Positions 47,786 through 59,371 of a stretch of DNA of 64,000 bases are shown piece by piece. The position numbers and the translations under genes were made by a program. The stretch spans positions 28,226,995 to 28,290,994 of the forward strand of contig OZ024808.1 of the NCBI GenBank assembly GCA_964017045.1. Direction: 5' to 3'. Below the pieces are notes generated by a model. That model saw only the letters and a list, made by a program, of their open reading frames with translations. It was not told the origin of the DNA and did no database searches. The DNA comes from Omphiscola glabra (Eukaryota; Mollusca; Gastropoda; Lymnaeidae). How positions within the stretch are numbered: the first letter of the stretch is position 1; the number at the start of each line of letters is the position of its first letter.

Positions 47786-48452
47786 CATGGGCGCCCGCAG
47801 AAAATTTTCTAGGGGGGGGGGGCAAAATATTTTTAGTAATGTTTTAATGTACTGTAGCATATTTGTATGGTGAACGAACGGACAGGACACTGTAGTAATG
47901 AAGGGCATACTGTAGCAACAAATTTTCTATTAACACAATATATGTATATAACAAAAAATATTACAACATAAATTTAAAATAAAATGTATTCTTTAAACAA
48001 GAACTGGAGTCGTCTGTTATCGCTACCAAACATATCTCCAATTGTGTCAATACAGTCTTTTTTTGTTGCAGTTCACTTTGTCTCTGTGTACACTTAACAT
48101 GCACAACCCAGACAGACGTTCATCTGACATTGTAGATCTAAGCCATGTTTTTACACGACGTAATGTGCTGAACGATCGCTCCACCGTACATGTTGTTGCT
48201 GGTAATGTTAGCAAAACTAGTGAGGCATACCTGACAGCCTGATAAAACTTTTTTAAAACTAATTAATATAGAAAATATAAAAATAATTACCCAGTAAAAC
48301 GAGATCAGCATCAACTTAGTTACTTTCTCTTCATTTTCTCTTTACTTTAATATTGTCTTTTTTTGTCTATTTTTGTCTAAATTTTTTTTAATCAATCAAT
48401 CCAGGGGGGAGGGGCAAGTGCCCCACCTTGCCACTACCTGCGGGCGCCCATG
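47786..48452. mobile_element. 667-bp non-autonomous TIR transposon, perfect 8-bp TSD
   Basis: It begins CATGGGCGCCCGCAG and ends with the exact inverse CTGCGGGCGCCCATG (15-bp TIR). ATTGTGGT flanks both sides (47778-47785 and 48453-48460), a perfect 8-bp target duplication. The left subterminal region carries a G10 run and the right carries GGGGGGAGGGGCAAGTGCCC. The interior is AT-rich without transposase coding sequence. The 8-bp duplication points to a hAT-type mobiliser; the TIR is unrelated to that of the SPIN-like MITEs, so at least two families have been active. The intact duplication implies fairly recent insertion. Confidence 0.85.
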
Positions 48453-48945
48453 ATTGTGGTGTCTACATTGGTGTTCGAGGCTCTGACACTACTGCGTATT
48501 AAAATATCCACAAACACCACCAACACACCCCTAGCAACTACACCCCCACCTCATCACCATTTAATTGTATTTTTTTTAGCCACATCGCAGAGACACGAGG
48601 ACCTCAAGGTGAAAGCTAACCACCGCTTTCGCTGTTATATTCTAGCCTCGTTGCTGTTTCGCCCACACGTTCGCGAGTTGATAATTGCGGTGCTTTCAAT
48701 AACAAAGAAATCCAGTGCGTCATCGTAAGCCATAGGTATTATCATAATATATGTCAAACCCAGCGACACACTACTCGGCCCCCCGAGTCTAACACTGTAC
48801 ACGCTTTTGATTAAACAATGGAGATTTACCGTGGGAACCGACCCTTTTTTGGCGAGGGTCGTGGAATTTCCTTGATGCCGAGAATGGCGTATTCAAAACA
48901 CGTTGTTTAAGTAACACTATTATTTAGGGTCAGAGGGTGAAGAGG

Positions 48946-49128
48946 GTGCATCACAAAAACCACAAAGGAAAACGGCTCAAAGGCAGACCTATAGGCTTAT
49001 GTGGATGGATGATGTGGAAAAAGATAGTCTACAGCGGCTAGGAATCCAAGCATAGAAATGAAAAGCATCAGTTAGGTCTGAATGGAAGGAGGTGGTGAGG
49101 CAGTCCAAAGCCCTACATGGGCTGTAGC
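48946..49128 (+). pseudogene. LINE tail (RT C-terminus), fragment E
   Basis: The plus strand gives KRLKGRP, then after a frameshift WMDDVEKDSLQRLGIQ, a TAG in place of the usual Trp codon, a TGA two codons on, then KASVRSEWKEVVRQSKALHGL and a stop near 49127. It has the same architecture as fragment A on the opposite strand, including the ALHGL terminus, but is clearly dead: one frameshift and two stops. Its 3' end runs directly into a 42-bp array made from the same sequence. Confidence 0.8.
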
Positions 49129-49313
49129 TCCACAAGGGTGGATGGTCTGAGTGGAAGGATGTGATGTAGCGCCACAGGGGTGGATGGTCTGCGTGGAAGG
49201 AGGTGGTGTAGCGCCACAGGGGTGGATGGTCTGAGTGGAAGGAGGTGGTGTAGCGCCACCGGGGTGGATGGTCTGAGTGGAAGGAGGTGGTGTAGCGCCA
49301 CCGGGGTGGATGG
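49125..49313. repeat. 42-bp minisatellite derived from LINE fragment E
   Basis: About 4.4 copies of a unit containing GGTGGATGGTCTGAGTGGAA then GGAGGTGGTGTAGCGCCAC. Both halves are in fragment E: GGTCTGAATGGAAGGAGGTGGTG at 49076-49098 and TGTAGCTCCACAAGGGTGGATG at 49123-49144. The unit equals the LINE end with an internal deletion of about 25 bp joining them. Confidence 0.9.
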
Positions 49314-49502
49314 AAGCTTGTTTTAAGTTAACGCTGTTATTGAGGGGTCTAAATTTTAACCTCAGAATGACGTCATCGAGTCTCCATTGTTGCATCATTT
49401 TCTTGGTATATACAGACGTAAAACCGATTGCTCTATGAATACCTTCTTTTCGCGTTGTGTGCTCCTAATCTCTACATGCCTGTGTGCGTCCGAGTATCTT
49501 AA

Positions 49503-49547
49503 TGAAGTGACTGATCGCTGCAGCCACCCGTTCATTCAGTCACTTCA
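49503..49547. other. Perfect 12-bp hairpin
   Basis: TGAAGTGACTGA (49503-49514) and TCAGTCACTTCA (49536-49547) are exact inverses around a 21-base loop. No terminator or RNA gene context is seen; it could be the remnant of a small inverted-repeat element. Confidence 0.6.
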
Positions 49548-50410
49548 CCAATAGGTGCTCAACCCCAGGGATAAGTTTTTTTACTAAGCAGCGGCCCCCC
49601 GCCCCCCCCCCCCCCCCGTTACATTTCCATGTCACAGTGTAAATGTTTACGAACGGTAAAACCTAGTGCCCGCTGGTCTAAGCTGATCGGCCAAGTGTCC
49701 ACCCAACCTTTTGACCATTCACTATAAGACTCTCCCCCCACCCTTGTGCCAGCTTTCATTTTATTCAGTCCCACCACATCATTCAGTGTTTTGTTCTGTC
49801 CTTCTCTTTACCTGCTGATCCACCGGCCATTTCTTCGACGTTCCCCATAAGCTCACCGAATTTACGGATATATCCATTGTTCGCGCCAACTCCCCCCCCC
49901 CCCCTTTCAATGGACTACTCGATACAGTTCAAAGTTTCCAATAAAATGTATCCTTTGGCTCTGGTACCCCATCAGGTGTCGTTATGTGCTCGTTTAATTG
50001 GGTCGTTACCGGACGAGCTGTTTGCGAGTGCTCTACTGAACACCGGGCCTCGCGAGACGCCTTTATTCCATTTGTGTATAATTTAGCAAGCGATCTGGAG
50101 GGGGGGGGGGTGGAAAAAAAGGGGTGGGGGTCTTAGTTGACCCCAAACACATGGTTGAAGCCAGTGATTAGTGTCACGATATGGATGGGTGCCAGCGGTG
50201 TGTCCATCACACAGTGTGGTCAGTTCTATGTCTTAGTCAGCTCTGCCGTGCTATCCCATGTCATATTAATTTGGTTGTTCGTGGTTGTGGTGTCGTTTTG
50301 GTGGTGCAGTCTCTTTCCTTGTTCGACCATACAACTTATTGTAGCAGTCTCATTACAACTGTAATTTCTCCAAATAAATTGCAACGCCGGCGCAACTTTA
50401 CCAACATTTG

Positions 50411-50710
50411 TATGCCCCGAACTCCTGCCGTATGCCCTAAACTCCGGCCGTATGACCTGAACTCTGGTCGTATGCTCTAAACTCCGGTCGTATGCTCTGA
50501 ACTCCGGCCGTATGCTCTGAACTCCGGTCGTATGCCCTTAACTCTGGCCGTATGCTCTGAACTCCGGCCGTATGCTCTGAACTCCGGCCGTATGCTCTGA
50601 ACTCCGGCCGTATGCTCTGAACTCCGGCCGTATGCTCTGAACTCTGGCCGTATGCTCTGAACTCTGGCCGTATGCCCTGAACTCCGGCCGTATGTCCTGA
50701 ACTCCGGCCG
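50411..50710. repeat. 20-bp minisatellite, 15 copies
   Basis: CTCTGAACTCCGGCCGTATG with GGTCG, CCCTGAAC and CTCTGGCC variants. GC-rich with a CCGG in most units. Confidence 0.95.
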
Positions 50711-50869
50711 ACCAGGTCCAATAGCTCACTTAACAAATACCCACGGAAGACTTTCTACAGAGCAACAAAAATACATGCATACACAACGCCATATACATGG
50801 CTCACCTGGAGCGGTCTCTTGCTAAGGGTCAGTCAGACACCCTTTGTGTGTCCGACATCCGCACCAATA

Positions 50870-50960
50870 ACGGTTCAAAAAGCCGTACCCAGTAGCTGTT
50901 ACGACAGCCGCACCAATAGTTGTTCCGACAGCCGTCACCAATACCTGTTCGGATCTCTGG
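50870..50960. repeat. Degenerate ACGACAGCCGCACCAATAG array
   Basis: Four diverged units of about 25-30 bp around CCGCACCAATA. Confidence 0.55.
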
Positions 50961-52237
50961 CACACGCTTTCGGTGCCCATTGGGGTGCGTCCTAAAATGG
51001 TGGCGCTTGTAACCCGAGGCGCGTGCCCCTACGAGTCCATTGAAGCGTGACGCCGTAAAACCAATATCGTCGTTTGATTTCTCGGTGTGAGGAGAGTGGG
51101 TGAATGTCAGCCATATTGATTTATTGGATTTCAAGTCATTGAATTCTTTACAGTCGCGAGGGGGCCATTTTCAATGATTATTAATTATTTCGTTTGTTGT
51201 TCGGTGTTCGAATTTAAGAAACAAAATGCAATCTTGATGACGTCATGCACTGTAAGGAAAAAAATAAATTGCGTTTCGTCTGTCGCCTGAAAAAAAAAAG
51301 GTCTGACCCCGACCCCCACCCCAAGACCCCTGATGATTAAACTCATCAGGTAACTTGGTGGCCACGTCATAACTCAACCGGCGACACTCGTACAATCAAT
51401 GCCATCACCGACTCGTGATTGAATCCTTGAGACAACGGCCGATATTGACTTGTTGTTTTGTTTAAAAGGCCATCTTTTAACCACCGCCGTCACGACAATC
51501 GCACTCGTGGTTGGACAGAGAGAGATGGGGTGGAGGGGGGGGGGGGAATCGACTTGTCGAGCTTTCTGTGACGACCGAGTAGTCACTCATCGGCTCGAGT
51601 GCGCCTTTTGTTTCAAGGCTTTTCAGATTTTTGGCGCCATTAAGTGTTCGCAAAGCGACTCTCCATACACTGCCTTTTGTGAGCGTCTTTTGTTTCAATA
51701 AAATAAGAGAGGTAGAAATAATAACAGCCCCCCCCCCCCCGGGGGGCCATTGATCGGGCTTTCCCGATGTTTTCAAGATTATTGCTGTTTGACGTCAAGC
51801 GCGTGCCGTTATACGGGAACCTGTGGGAACTTCCGGAACAGAGACGCAGAACACTAAAAAAAAATAATTAAAAATAGAAATTAAGGATTTTAGGGGAGGA
51901 GGGAATTTTTGTTAAAAAGAAAGGTGTGGCTGTGGGGTACTTTTGGGGAGTGAGGGAATGAATTGTTCACAATCTTACAATATGGTTTGAGTTTTTTTTT
52001 TATCTTTCCTCTTAGTTATAATAGCAGTTCCTGGGAAAAGAATTCGTTAAAGAAAATTAACTCGATCTTATCAAAGTTGTCCACAGCTGAAAAGATTAAT
52101 TCTTGATAATTCTATTTCCAACTACCGTAGTTTCAGGTGGCCGCCCATGAAGCCGTTCAAAACGAACAAGTGGGGGGACACCGAACCAGAATAATTGCTT
52201 AAGTTTATTGTTAAGGACTAAGGGAGTGTTTTAAATT

Positions 52238-52385
52238 TAATAACTCGTCTCAGATTTACGATACCGTCTCCATATCTATGATACCGACCCGCAGATCTAC
52301 GATTCCGACTCCAGATGTACGATACCGACTCCAGATTTGCGATACCGACTCCAGATGTACGATACCGACTCCAGACTTACGAGAG
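52238..52385. repeat. 20-bp minisatellite, ~7 copies
   Basis: ACGATACCGACTCCAGATTT with GTCTCCATATCT, TGT and CTT variants. Confidence 0.88.
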
Positions 52386-54861
52386 CGAAATACATATGTA
52401 TAACTTTATTTTGGTGTTTTAACATATTTTTTTTTTTAATTTTTTAAAAACAATAAGTTTAATTGCATAAAAGTTGTATAAAAACATCAAACTTGACCAA
52501 AATGATCATACAACTCCTGGAGTCACGTTCAGAAGACTCAATTTGTTTGTTTAAAAGGGGCACGTCGACTAATATTGGTTTCGCTATTCGTTCAAATAGC
52601 CCTCGTGTTTAGTATGACATGGGTTAATGGTTTTGTGAAGAGCAAAGTGCACCGTCTAGGAATGAACCGAGTCTGAATGCCGCTCATGGATTCAGGGAAG
52701 TGACGTATTATGACGCAAAAGCCTGCACCAATGCCCATGCGAGTCTCTGTTGGGGAAAGTAAGAGAAGCAGACGTCGAGTTTGAGGAACCGGAAGCGAGG
52801 GATACTGTGTGCAAAGAGTGGGATTGGGGGGGGGGGGTGATGTATTTGATAAAGAGAAGATGAGGATGATTGTGTGAATCGCTGGTCAAACAAAGTAGAT
52901 GAAGACCAGGGATATGGACTTAGTACGCGAGGGATAATGGAAAACCTAGATAAATGGGATGGGGTCTGTGATCTGGACTCGACACCTGTGATGGCTGGTG
53001 GACGTGTGGACGTGGCGGTCAAGCGTTATTTACAGGTTAACAGAGGCTTAAATTTTATTTTACAAAAATTAAAACAAAAAAATAAATAATAGAAATATTA
53101 CAATTCTAATTGTTTTTTTATAATAAAAAAAAACCTAAACTGTTTAGGTTTGCATACTTTTAATTTTATTTTGGAAAACATTGGAGAAGTAGGTCATCAT
53201 GCAGCTGTGAGCAGTGTTCGCAGAGGATTAGTCATATATCATACGAGGACAGCAAGACGTTGAGCGTTAATGAATATTGGAACGCCGGCTGCAAGACAGA
53301 GTGACAGTCTGACTTTTGGTGGACGACAGAAAGCCTAAATCCATTTCGGGCGAAACCGAAAATCAACCGAAAGTTAAATTTTCTGCCTCGGCCGAAAGCG
53401 AAACAACGCCGAAAATTATGATATGGCAAATTTCGGCACCGAAATCGAATTTCGGCAAAGAAATCGAAATTCGGTCGGCTTCTATTCCAGATACGCGTCT
53501 GGTTGACTATTTAGATCCTTACCATCTTAAGGTGACAGTTCCTACCCGTTGACAAAACCCCCCAGCTAATTGTACACATGTGTACACTGACATGTCGTAC
53601 TTCTCTTCAGACCTATTTTGTTATTAGTATTTTGTCTGTGACCCCCCCGAGACGTATTTATCTTCTTTTGTCTTTTATTTTTCTCCAATAAATTGATTTC
53701 TCAACAAACATGGTTTAATGAATTTTCCCCATTAACCGGACCGCTTTCATCCGGACAGCCACTGGTCCGTGTATACCCAGATGAAACCCCAGCCTGTACC
53801 CCCCACCCCCACACCCCCTTGTCCGCCCGCTTAATCTCCTCAACGACTCCTGATGTCCCACCCCCCCTCCCCACTTTTCAACCTTGTTCTTTTTTCTGGA
53901 GCCCTCGCCAAATGGCGAGTTAATGGCATGGGAGAGCACTGCCATATGAAACTTCTATTAACCCGGGCACGTGCCGGGAAAATTTAGATGTTAGAAAAAA
54001 TAAAATGAGAAAAAATAAAACATAAATGGACAACCAAAAAAAAAAAAAATTATATCGAAAAGCCCCTGCCTTCCATTCTCTGTCTTAGGCAACCGCTCCT
54101 GCATCGCTTTCCGATCGATGGTCGGTATAGGGAGGCGGTCGTCTTACCCGGAGCTTGTGTCATCGTACCCGAAATATTTACAAGTCGTCAGCTCGGTGTG
54201 TGTGTGGGGGGAGGGAGAGGGGGAGTTGTCTACCATGTGTGCGGGAGTTGTCTGCCATGTGTGGGGGAGTACTGATCTGTGCGAGGCAGTTCTACTCTGT
54301 GTGAGGGAGTTTCTTCTCTCTGTGTGGGAGTTGCCTGATCTATGTGAAATGAGTTGTAAGATTTGGGTGAATATTATCACATTTTGTGAATGTCATCACA
54401 TTATGTATATGCACAAGGGGCATAATGCAATGAACACCCCCCCCCACCCCCCCCCCCCCACTTAAAAAAAAATTAAGAAAACTAACAAACACCTACTCCT
54501 CAAAGCCCAAACATTTTTAAATCTCCACCACCGCCGCCTCACATGCCCTCAATCTTCTCTGCCCCGTATCTATGCCCCAAAGTCGCATATGCCCAACACA
54601 AACATCTACTAGGTGCCCCACTTCCCTTCCTTCCGGGTCTTCCATGTGAACATTTTCACGACCTGGTCCACACGACCCGATGTGACATGGGATAGCTGCG
54701 ACTTAATCACTTGTTGAGTGTTACAAAAACAATGGCAGCGGTCACCCTGGACCTAGCGACATGGGACGGGGGGTGGGGGTGGCGGGACCTCGACGGATCG
54801 GGTTCTACGTGTCGTGTGTCATCCTGCTGTTCTTGTTCTCGTGACTTAAGGGGTGTCTCGA

Positions 54862-55000
54862 CGTCATATTTCGTGTCAATTGTGTTGTATTGTGTCATAT
54901 GTGTTGTCATGTGTCATTTGTGTTGTATTGTGTCATATGTGTTGTAATGTGTCATTTGTGTTGTCATGTGTCATTTGTGTTGTCATGTGTCATATGTGCG
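54862..55000. repeat. ~19-bp TGTGTCATTTGTGTTGT array
   Basis: Seven units alternating TGTCATATGTGTTGT and TGTCATTTGTGTTGT with ATTG or CATG linkers. Confidence 0.85.
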
Positions 55001-55287
55001 GTTAAACGAATCCTCCATTCGCAAGCTGACGTGTAAGAATTAAGGAAAAGTGGGGTGGGGGTCGGATCACGCGCACACAGTTTTAGAACCCTTTGCCAGT
55101 AGGTCAAGTGTCCAAAAACGTGCAAAGAATTCGAGCTTCTGCTTTTAATACAAAAAACTAGTCATCAAGAATTGTTTGTTTACAACTGTGGCAAAATCAA
55201 TTCATTTAGAGTATCACGAGAACCGCTGGTCTTCTCTAAACCATTAATAAAGCACCCCAACACCACAGCCTTTCCTTGAACGAAAAA

Positions 55288-55468
55288 CTGACACCATGGC
55301 AACCGGTTTACATCTAGGGACTATGTAACTCGGCCCAAGACTGCTACCATGGCAACCGGTTTACATCTAGGGACTATGTAACTCAGTCCAAGACTGCTAC
55401 CATGGCAACCGGTTTACATCTAGGGACTATATAACTCAGTCCAAGACTGCTACCATGGCAACCGGTTA
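55288..55468. repeat. 53-bp tandem repeat, ~3.4 copies
   Basis: CCATGGCAACCGG recurs at exactly 55294, 55347, 55400 and 55453. The unit also contains TTTACATCTAGGGACTATG. Confidence 0.92.
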
Positions 55469-56509
55469 CTTCTGACTCTTTGTCTGTCGTAGTTAAGTAA
55501 GACATTTTTGTAGCGATGTATGTATGTTTGTTCGTCCGGAATGTGGAGGTGGGGTGGGTGGAGGGCGGAAGTGGTTGATTTGAAATGTGAACCACTAATC
55601 CATTAATGTGTCCTAACTTTCACGGATGAATGTATCCATTGTGGATATGATGGTGTCCATATTGTGACTGCAGCTTTCTGAAAAAAAAAAGGTTCGTGGT
55701 CTAAAAGTTACGTCATTAAATTCTCTTATAGACTTATCACTACCATCCTAGTAACCATGTCCACCATGTCCTAGCTGTTATAGCAACCATGTCCTAGGAC
55801 CTATATTTATATCAACAATGTCCTAGCAGAAATATCAAAATGTCATGGTGACTATTATGTCATGTACTGTCCTCAGAAATTTCCCAACCAAAAATAACGA
55901 AGCATATAACACCCCCCCCCCCCACACACACACACCTACACCTCCCCTCACACACCTACACCTCCCCGCACACACAAACCTTTCCGGCATTTGTGAAGAA
56001 TGAAAGCAGCCCAAGTAGTTACTACTAACTTAGCGGAAGTCCCCTTGACAGTTGACCGTCAACAGCTGTCGGTATTCGATACCTACGGTCTGCCGTCACT
56101 TCACACTCACTTCTGTCAATACTCGATACCTCGAGGATCGCGCAGCTTGGCGTCGACGGTGTTTGCACGAGCTCCGAGCATCCCCGTTAGGATGTTGGTT
56201 CTGCGTTGTGTGCAAACAAATTATGGTCTCGGCACTCAACCTGGTACATGCTTCGGGGCTCTTCTGGTATTACGCTTTGAGGTGACCGGCGGAGTGGGAG
56301 GGGGGGGGGGGAGTCAAGTGACGAAAGAGGGGTCAAAAAGTGAACGCCTTGGGTCATTTTTAGGTGGCCGTTTCAAAAGACCTAACTGACCAAAAGCGAG
56401 TTGTTCCTGGCATAAGGCGGATTTTAAAAACAATCGCTTACAATTATGGAAGCTTGCCTTCGTATATTTCAAATTATATAAAGTAATATAGCCTTCTACA
56501 ATAATATAG

Positions 56510-56645
56510 ATCACTATAATAGAATGGCTCTCTATAATAATATGGCTCTCTATAATAATTTGGCTCTCTATAATAATTTGGCTCTCTATAATAATATGGT
56601 TAACTATAATAGTATGGCTCACTATAACAATATGATATACAAAAC
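56510..56645. repeat. 18-bp AT-rich tandem repeat, ~7 copies
   Basis: CTCTATAATAATATGGCT with CACTATAATAG and TAATTTGG variants. Confidence 0.85.
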
Positions 56646-56764
56646 CTTGTACAATTATAATTCCGAAAGAAAACATGTCCTCCATGTTAAGTTTTCTTAG
56701 AGCTGAGTAAGTCAGGGTCCAAGTACTTGCTATTACTCATCATTTACGGGTTACCGGGTCAGTA

Positions 56765-57050
56765 CCTTCTTAGCGCCGGGTCGTAACCTCTCAGCACCGC
56801 GTCAGTACCCCGCTCAGCACCGGGTCAGTACCCCGCTCAGCACCGGGTCAGTACCCTGCTCAGCACCGGGTCAGTACCCCGCTCAGCACCGGGTCAGTAC
56901 CCCGCTCAACACCGGGTCAGTACACCGCCCAGCACCGGGTCAGTACCCCGCTCAGCACCGGGTCAGTACCCCGCTCAGCACCGGGTCAGTACCCCGCTCA
57001 GCACCGGGTCAGTACCCCGCTCAGCACCGGGTCAGTACCCCGCTCAGTCC
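56765..57050. repeat. 23-bp minisatellite, ~12 copies
   Basis: CAGCACCGGGTCAGTACC followed by CCGCT. The left-most units are diverged (CTTCTTAG, CGCCGGGTCGTAACCTCT); the core units are identical. Confidence 0.95.
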
Positions 57051-57768
57051 TAATTTAAGCTAATAATTGCACTCTGAACTTTAACATCCTCTACAATGAA
57101 ATATTTGCATTAAATAATCCACAACCGAACGCCGCCCCCGACCCCTCCCCCCTTTTAGCCCCAAACCTTCCAACCCGCCCCCTCGTCTACACCTATAAAT
57201 AGACCAGCGTTGCGGATGCCTACATTCCCACGACAACACCAGTTAGACATTTATTTCATAAGAATCATCTTCATTCCTGTGCCTGGACCTAGCAGTAAGC
57301 TCACCACATACTTCAGCTCGCTAGCAACCTGTTGGAAAACCCGAACCTTTCATTAACGTGTTCATTAGTGATGTCTGGAGAGATGTCAGTACCGAAGTCA
57401 TTAAGGAAGCCATTAAAAATGTCAGAAGCGATGTCAAATGAATAAGAAAGTCTTGTGGCTGGGAATACGCTCTTTTGCCCCCCCCCCCCCCTCGCCCCCC
57501 AAACGTTTAGAGCCACTGGAACAAAAGAGTGCGACAATACTATTGACACGAAGAACCCCAACGCCCGCCAACCCCCAATTCTCATAAATTCCTCAATGGT
57601 CCGCCCATGCCTTACCTACTCCAGATACACTGTTTAAAATAACTCATGTCCTCACACCCTCCGAGGGGGCGTCTTTAAAAAAAAATGTCCTTCTTTCTTC
57701 TTTTTATGTTATTTTTTAATTTTATTTTCCAACTTAGAAGCGATGTTTTAAGCTGCAGGTAGAAAGCG

Positions 57769-58145
57769 TTGGTTAGGGCGATGGAGATGAGATGTTTCAG
57801 AAGCATTCTTGTCATCTGCTATAGATACCACATCACCAATGTACAAGTGAAAGAAAGGATTCGTAAAGCAATTGGGCAGTACGATGACCTCCTGGTGTTG
57901 GTAAAAAAGCGAAAACTTGAATGGTTTGGCCACGAAACATGGAAACAAGGGCTCGCCAAAGAAATCATGCAGGGCACAACTAGAGGAGGGAGAAGAAGAG
58001 GAAGACAAAGAAAAAGATGGGAAGATAACATCAAGAAGTAGAAGGGATTAAAACTAGGCGATGCTGTACGCAGTGCAGAAGACCGAGAGGAATGGAGAAG
58101 GATAGTTTTCATGTCATCTGTGGCGCCCCAACGGTCCAAGGACTA
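57769..58145 (+). pseudogene. 5'-truncated LINE tail (RT C-terminus), fragment D
   Basis: The plus strand reads MRCFRSILVICYRYHITN, KERIRKAIGQYDDLL, KKRKLEWFGHETWKQGLAKE, GGRRRGRQRKRWEDNI, then KK and a TAG at 58039-58041 where fragment C has the Trp codon of KEWTGL. The same frame then continues to SSVAPQRS.D. It extends further upstream than fragment C, into the post-palm region of the reverse transcriptase, but lacks the catalytic core. The 3' end carries an uninterrupted ATG microsatellite, the expected tail. Dead copy by premature stop and truncation. Confidence 0.88.
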
Positions 58146-58151
58146 AGGGAC

Positions 58152-58212
<61 letters not shown>
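58152..58212. repeat. (ATG)n microsatellite tail of LINE fragment D
   Basis: About 20 perfect trinucleotides directly after the LINE 3' end, followed by AGAAAGAG. Its position suggests it is the element's own 3' tail. The minus-strand polyserine/polyhistidine ORFs are its translations. Confidence 0.9.
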
Positions 58213-59189
58213 GAAAGAGTTGGTGAGACTAGTAACTGTAGTGAACTCCTGCGTTTGACTTGAACCAAACAGCGTCTCACCTTGATGGATGCTGTACTCA
58301 CCATGAATGGAAAGTGTGGGGTGGAGATGGTGGTGATGAGCCACAATGGTAATTAAGATACAAGTAAGAATCGCCGCCCCCCCCCCGCTATCCCCCCGCC
58401 CCCACCCTTTTCACCAAATGTTAAAAAATAATTCGAATTCCCCATATTTTGCCTTGATTTTTAACTGACCACAAATGTGTCATTTTTTGTTATCTCCATC
58501 GGCCAATTTGTTGTATCTGTATGTGAAGTCAACCGCCATGATGGGGTTGTGTTATTTTGTTGTTACTCAGATGTTTGAAATACAATTCTGAGCATCACGA
58601 TCTGGTCTTTAATTAGTGGGGCCATAGCCAAACTTAGGTAACACTGTAACTACAAATAAACTAACAGAATCAAAGAATGAAAGACACGGACACATTGACA
58701 TGAAGATGGAAAGTAGCCGAGGAAGAAACAAGGTGTTAAGTTACCTAAATTGATTACTGAGACCCACACCCCCTTTTTTTTTTATAACTCTGACCCCCCA
58801 CCCACACACCCACAAACCCGCCGTGTGTATCCTCATCACAAAATCGTCTCCTTCCGACGGAAATGTGCTAATAGCAGAATGTAAACCTTATTTGAGCTCT
58901 TAGTGCCGATGACGCTATCGCTGTGCATGAGACTCTCCAGTCCAAAATCACTCGTGTTCTCTGTGTATAGCAGAACGCAAGGGTTGGCCAAGGGTCTATC
59001 TACCCAGGCATGGTCCACACCTGGCACCGTTATCTTACCATGGCGCGGAATGGCTAAATTTGAGTTGAAATTGGTGAGTTAAACATCACCGCCTGGAACT
59101 CATCGGCCTGGGCTGTGTTGTTGGGTGTGTTGGTGGGGTGGGGGATCTCAAACGCGTGTTTAATGGGTTTTCGTAAATATTCAGTAGAG

Positions 59190-59246
59190 CAGCAGTTCTC
59201 AACCTGCATTAAACGGTCACATCATTGAGAAGGTTGAGAACCGCTG
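59190..59246. mobile_element. 57-bp hAT micro-MITE with perfect 8-bp TSD
   Basis: Starts CAGCAGTTCTCAACCT and ends AGGTTGAGAACCGCTG (one mismatch in the 16-bp inverted repeat). It is flanked by identical CAGTAGAG on both sides (59182-59189 and 59247-59254). Only about 25 bp lie between the two inverted repeats. It is an extreme deletion derivative of the SPIN-like family at 6601 and 63081, and the perfect duplication shows that it transposed as such a short element, or shrank after insertion while keeping both ends. Confidence 0.85.
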
Positions 59247-59371
59247 CAGTAGAGGGTCGTGTAATAATGAGTGGGAGGGTAGGGTCAATAAATGAATGTT
59301 CATAAATTATAATAAACGCGTAGCTGACAAAACCGGAAATTATGGAAATATTAGTAATTAGTGTGACACAG

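Noticed and set aside
48042..48242. 66-codon ORF inside the 667-bp transposon
   Set aside because: No transposase motif; the element is too short to be autonomous.
52874..53089. 71-codon + strand ORF
   Set aside because: Looks protein-like for part of its length but ends in a lysine/asparagine-rich AT tail, with no recognised domain or splice evidence.
57193..57240. Promoter at TATAAATA (57193)
   Set aside because: A lone TATA box with no CCAAT/initiator support and no recognisable downstream exon.
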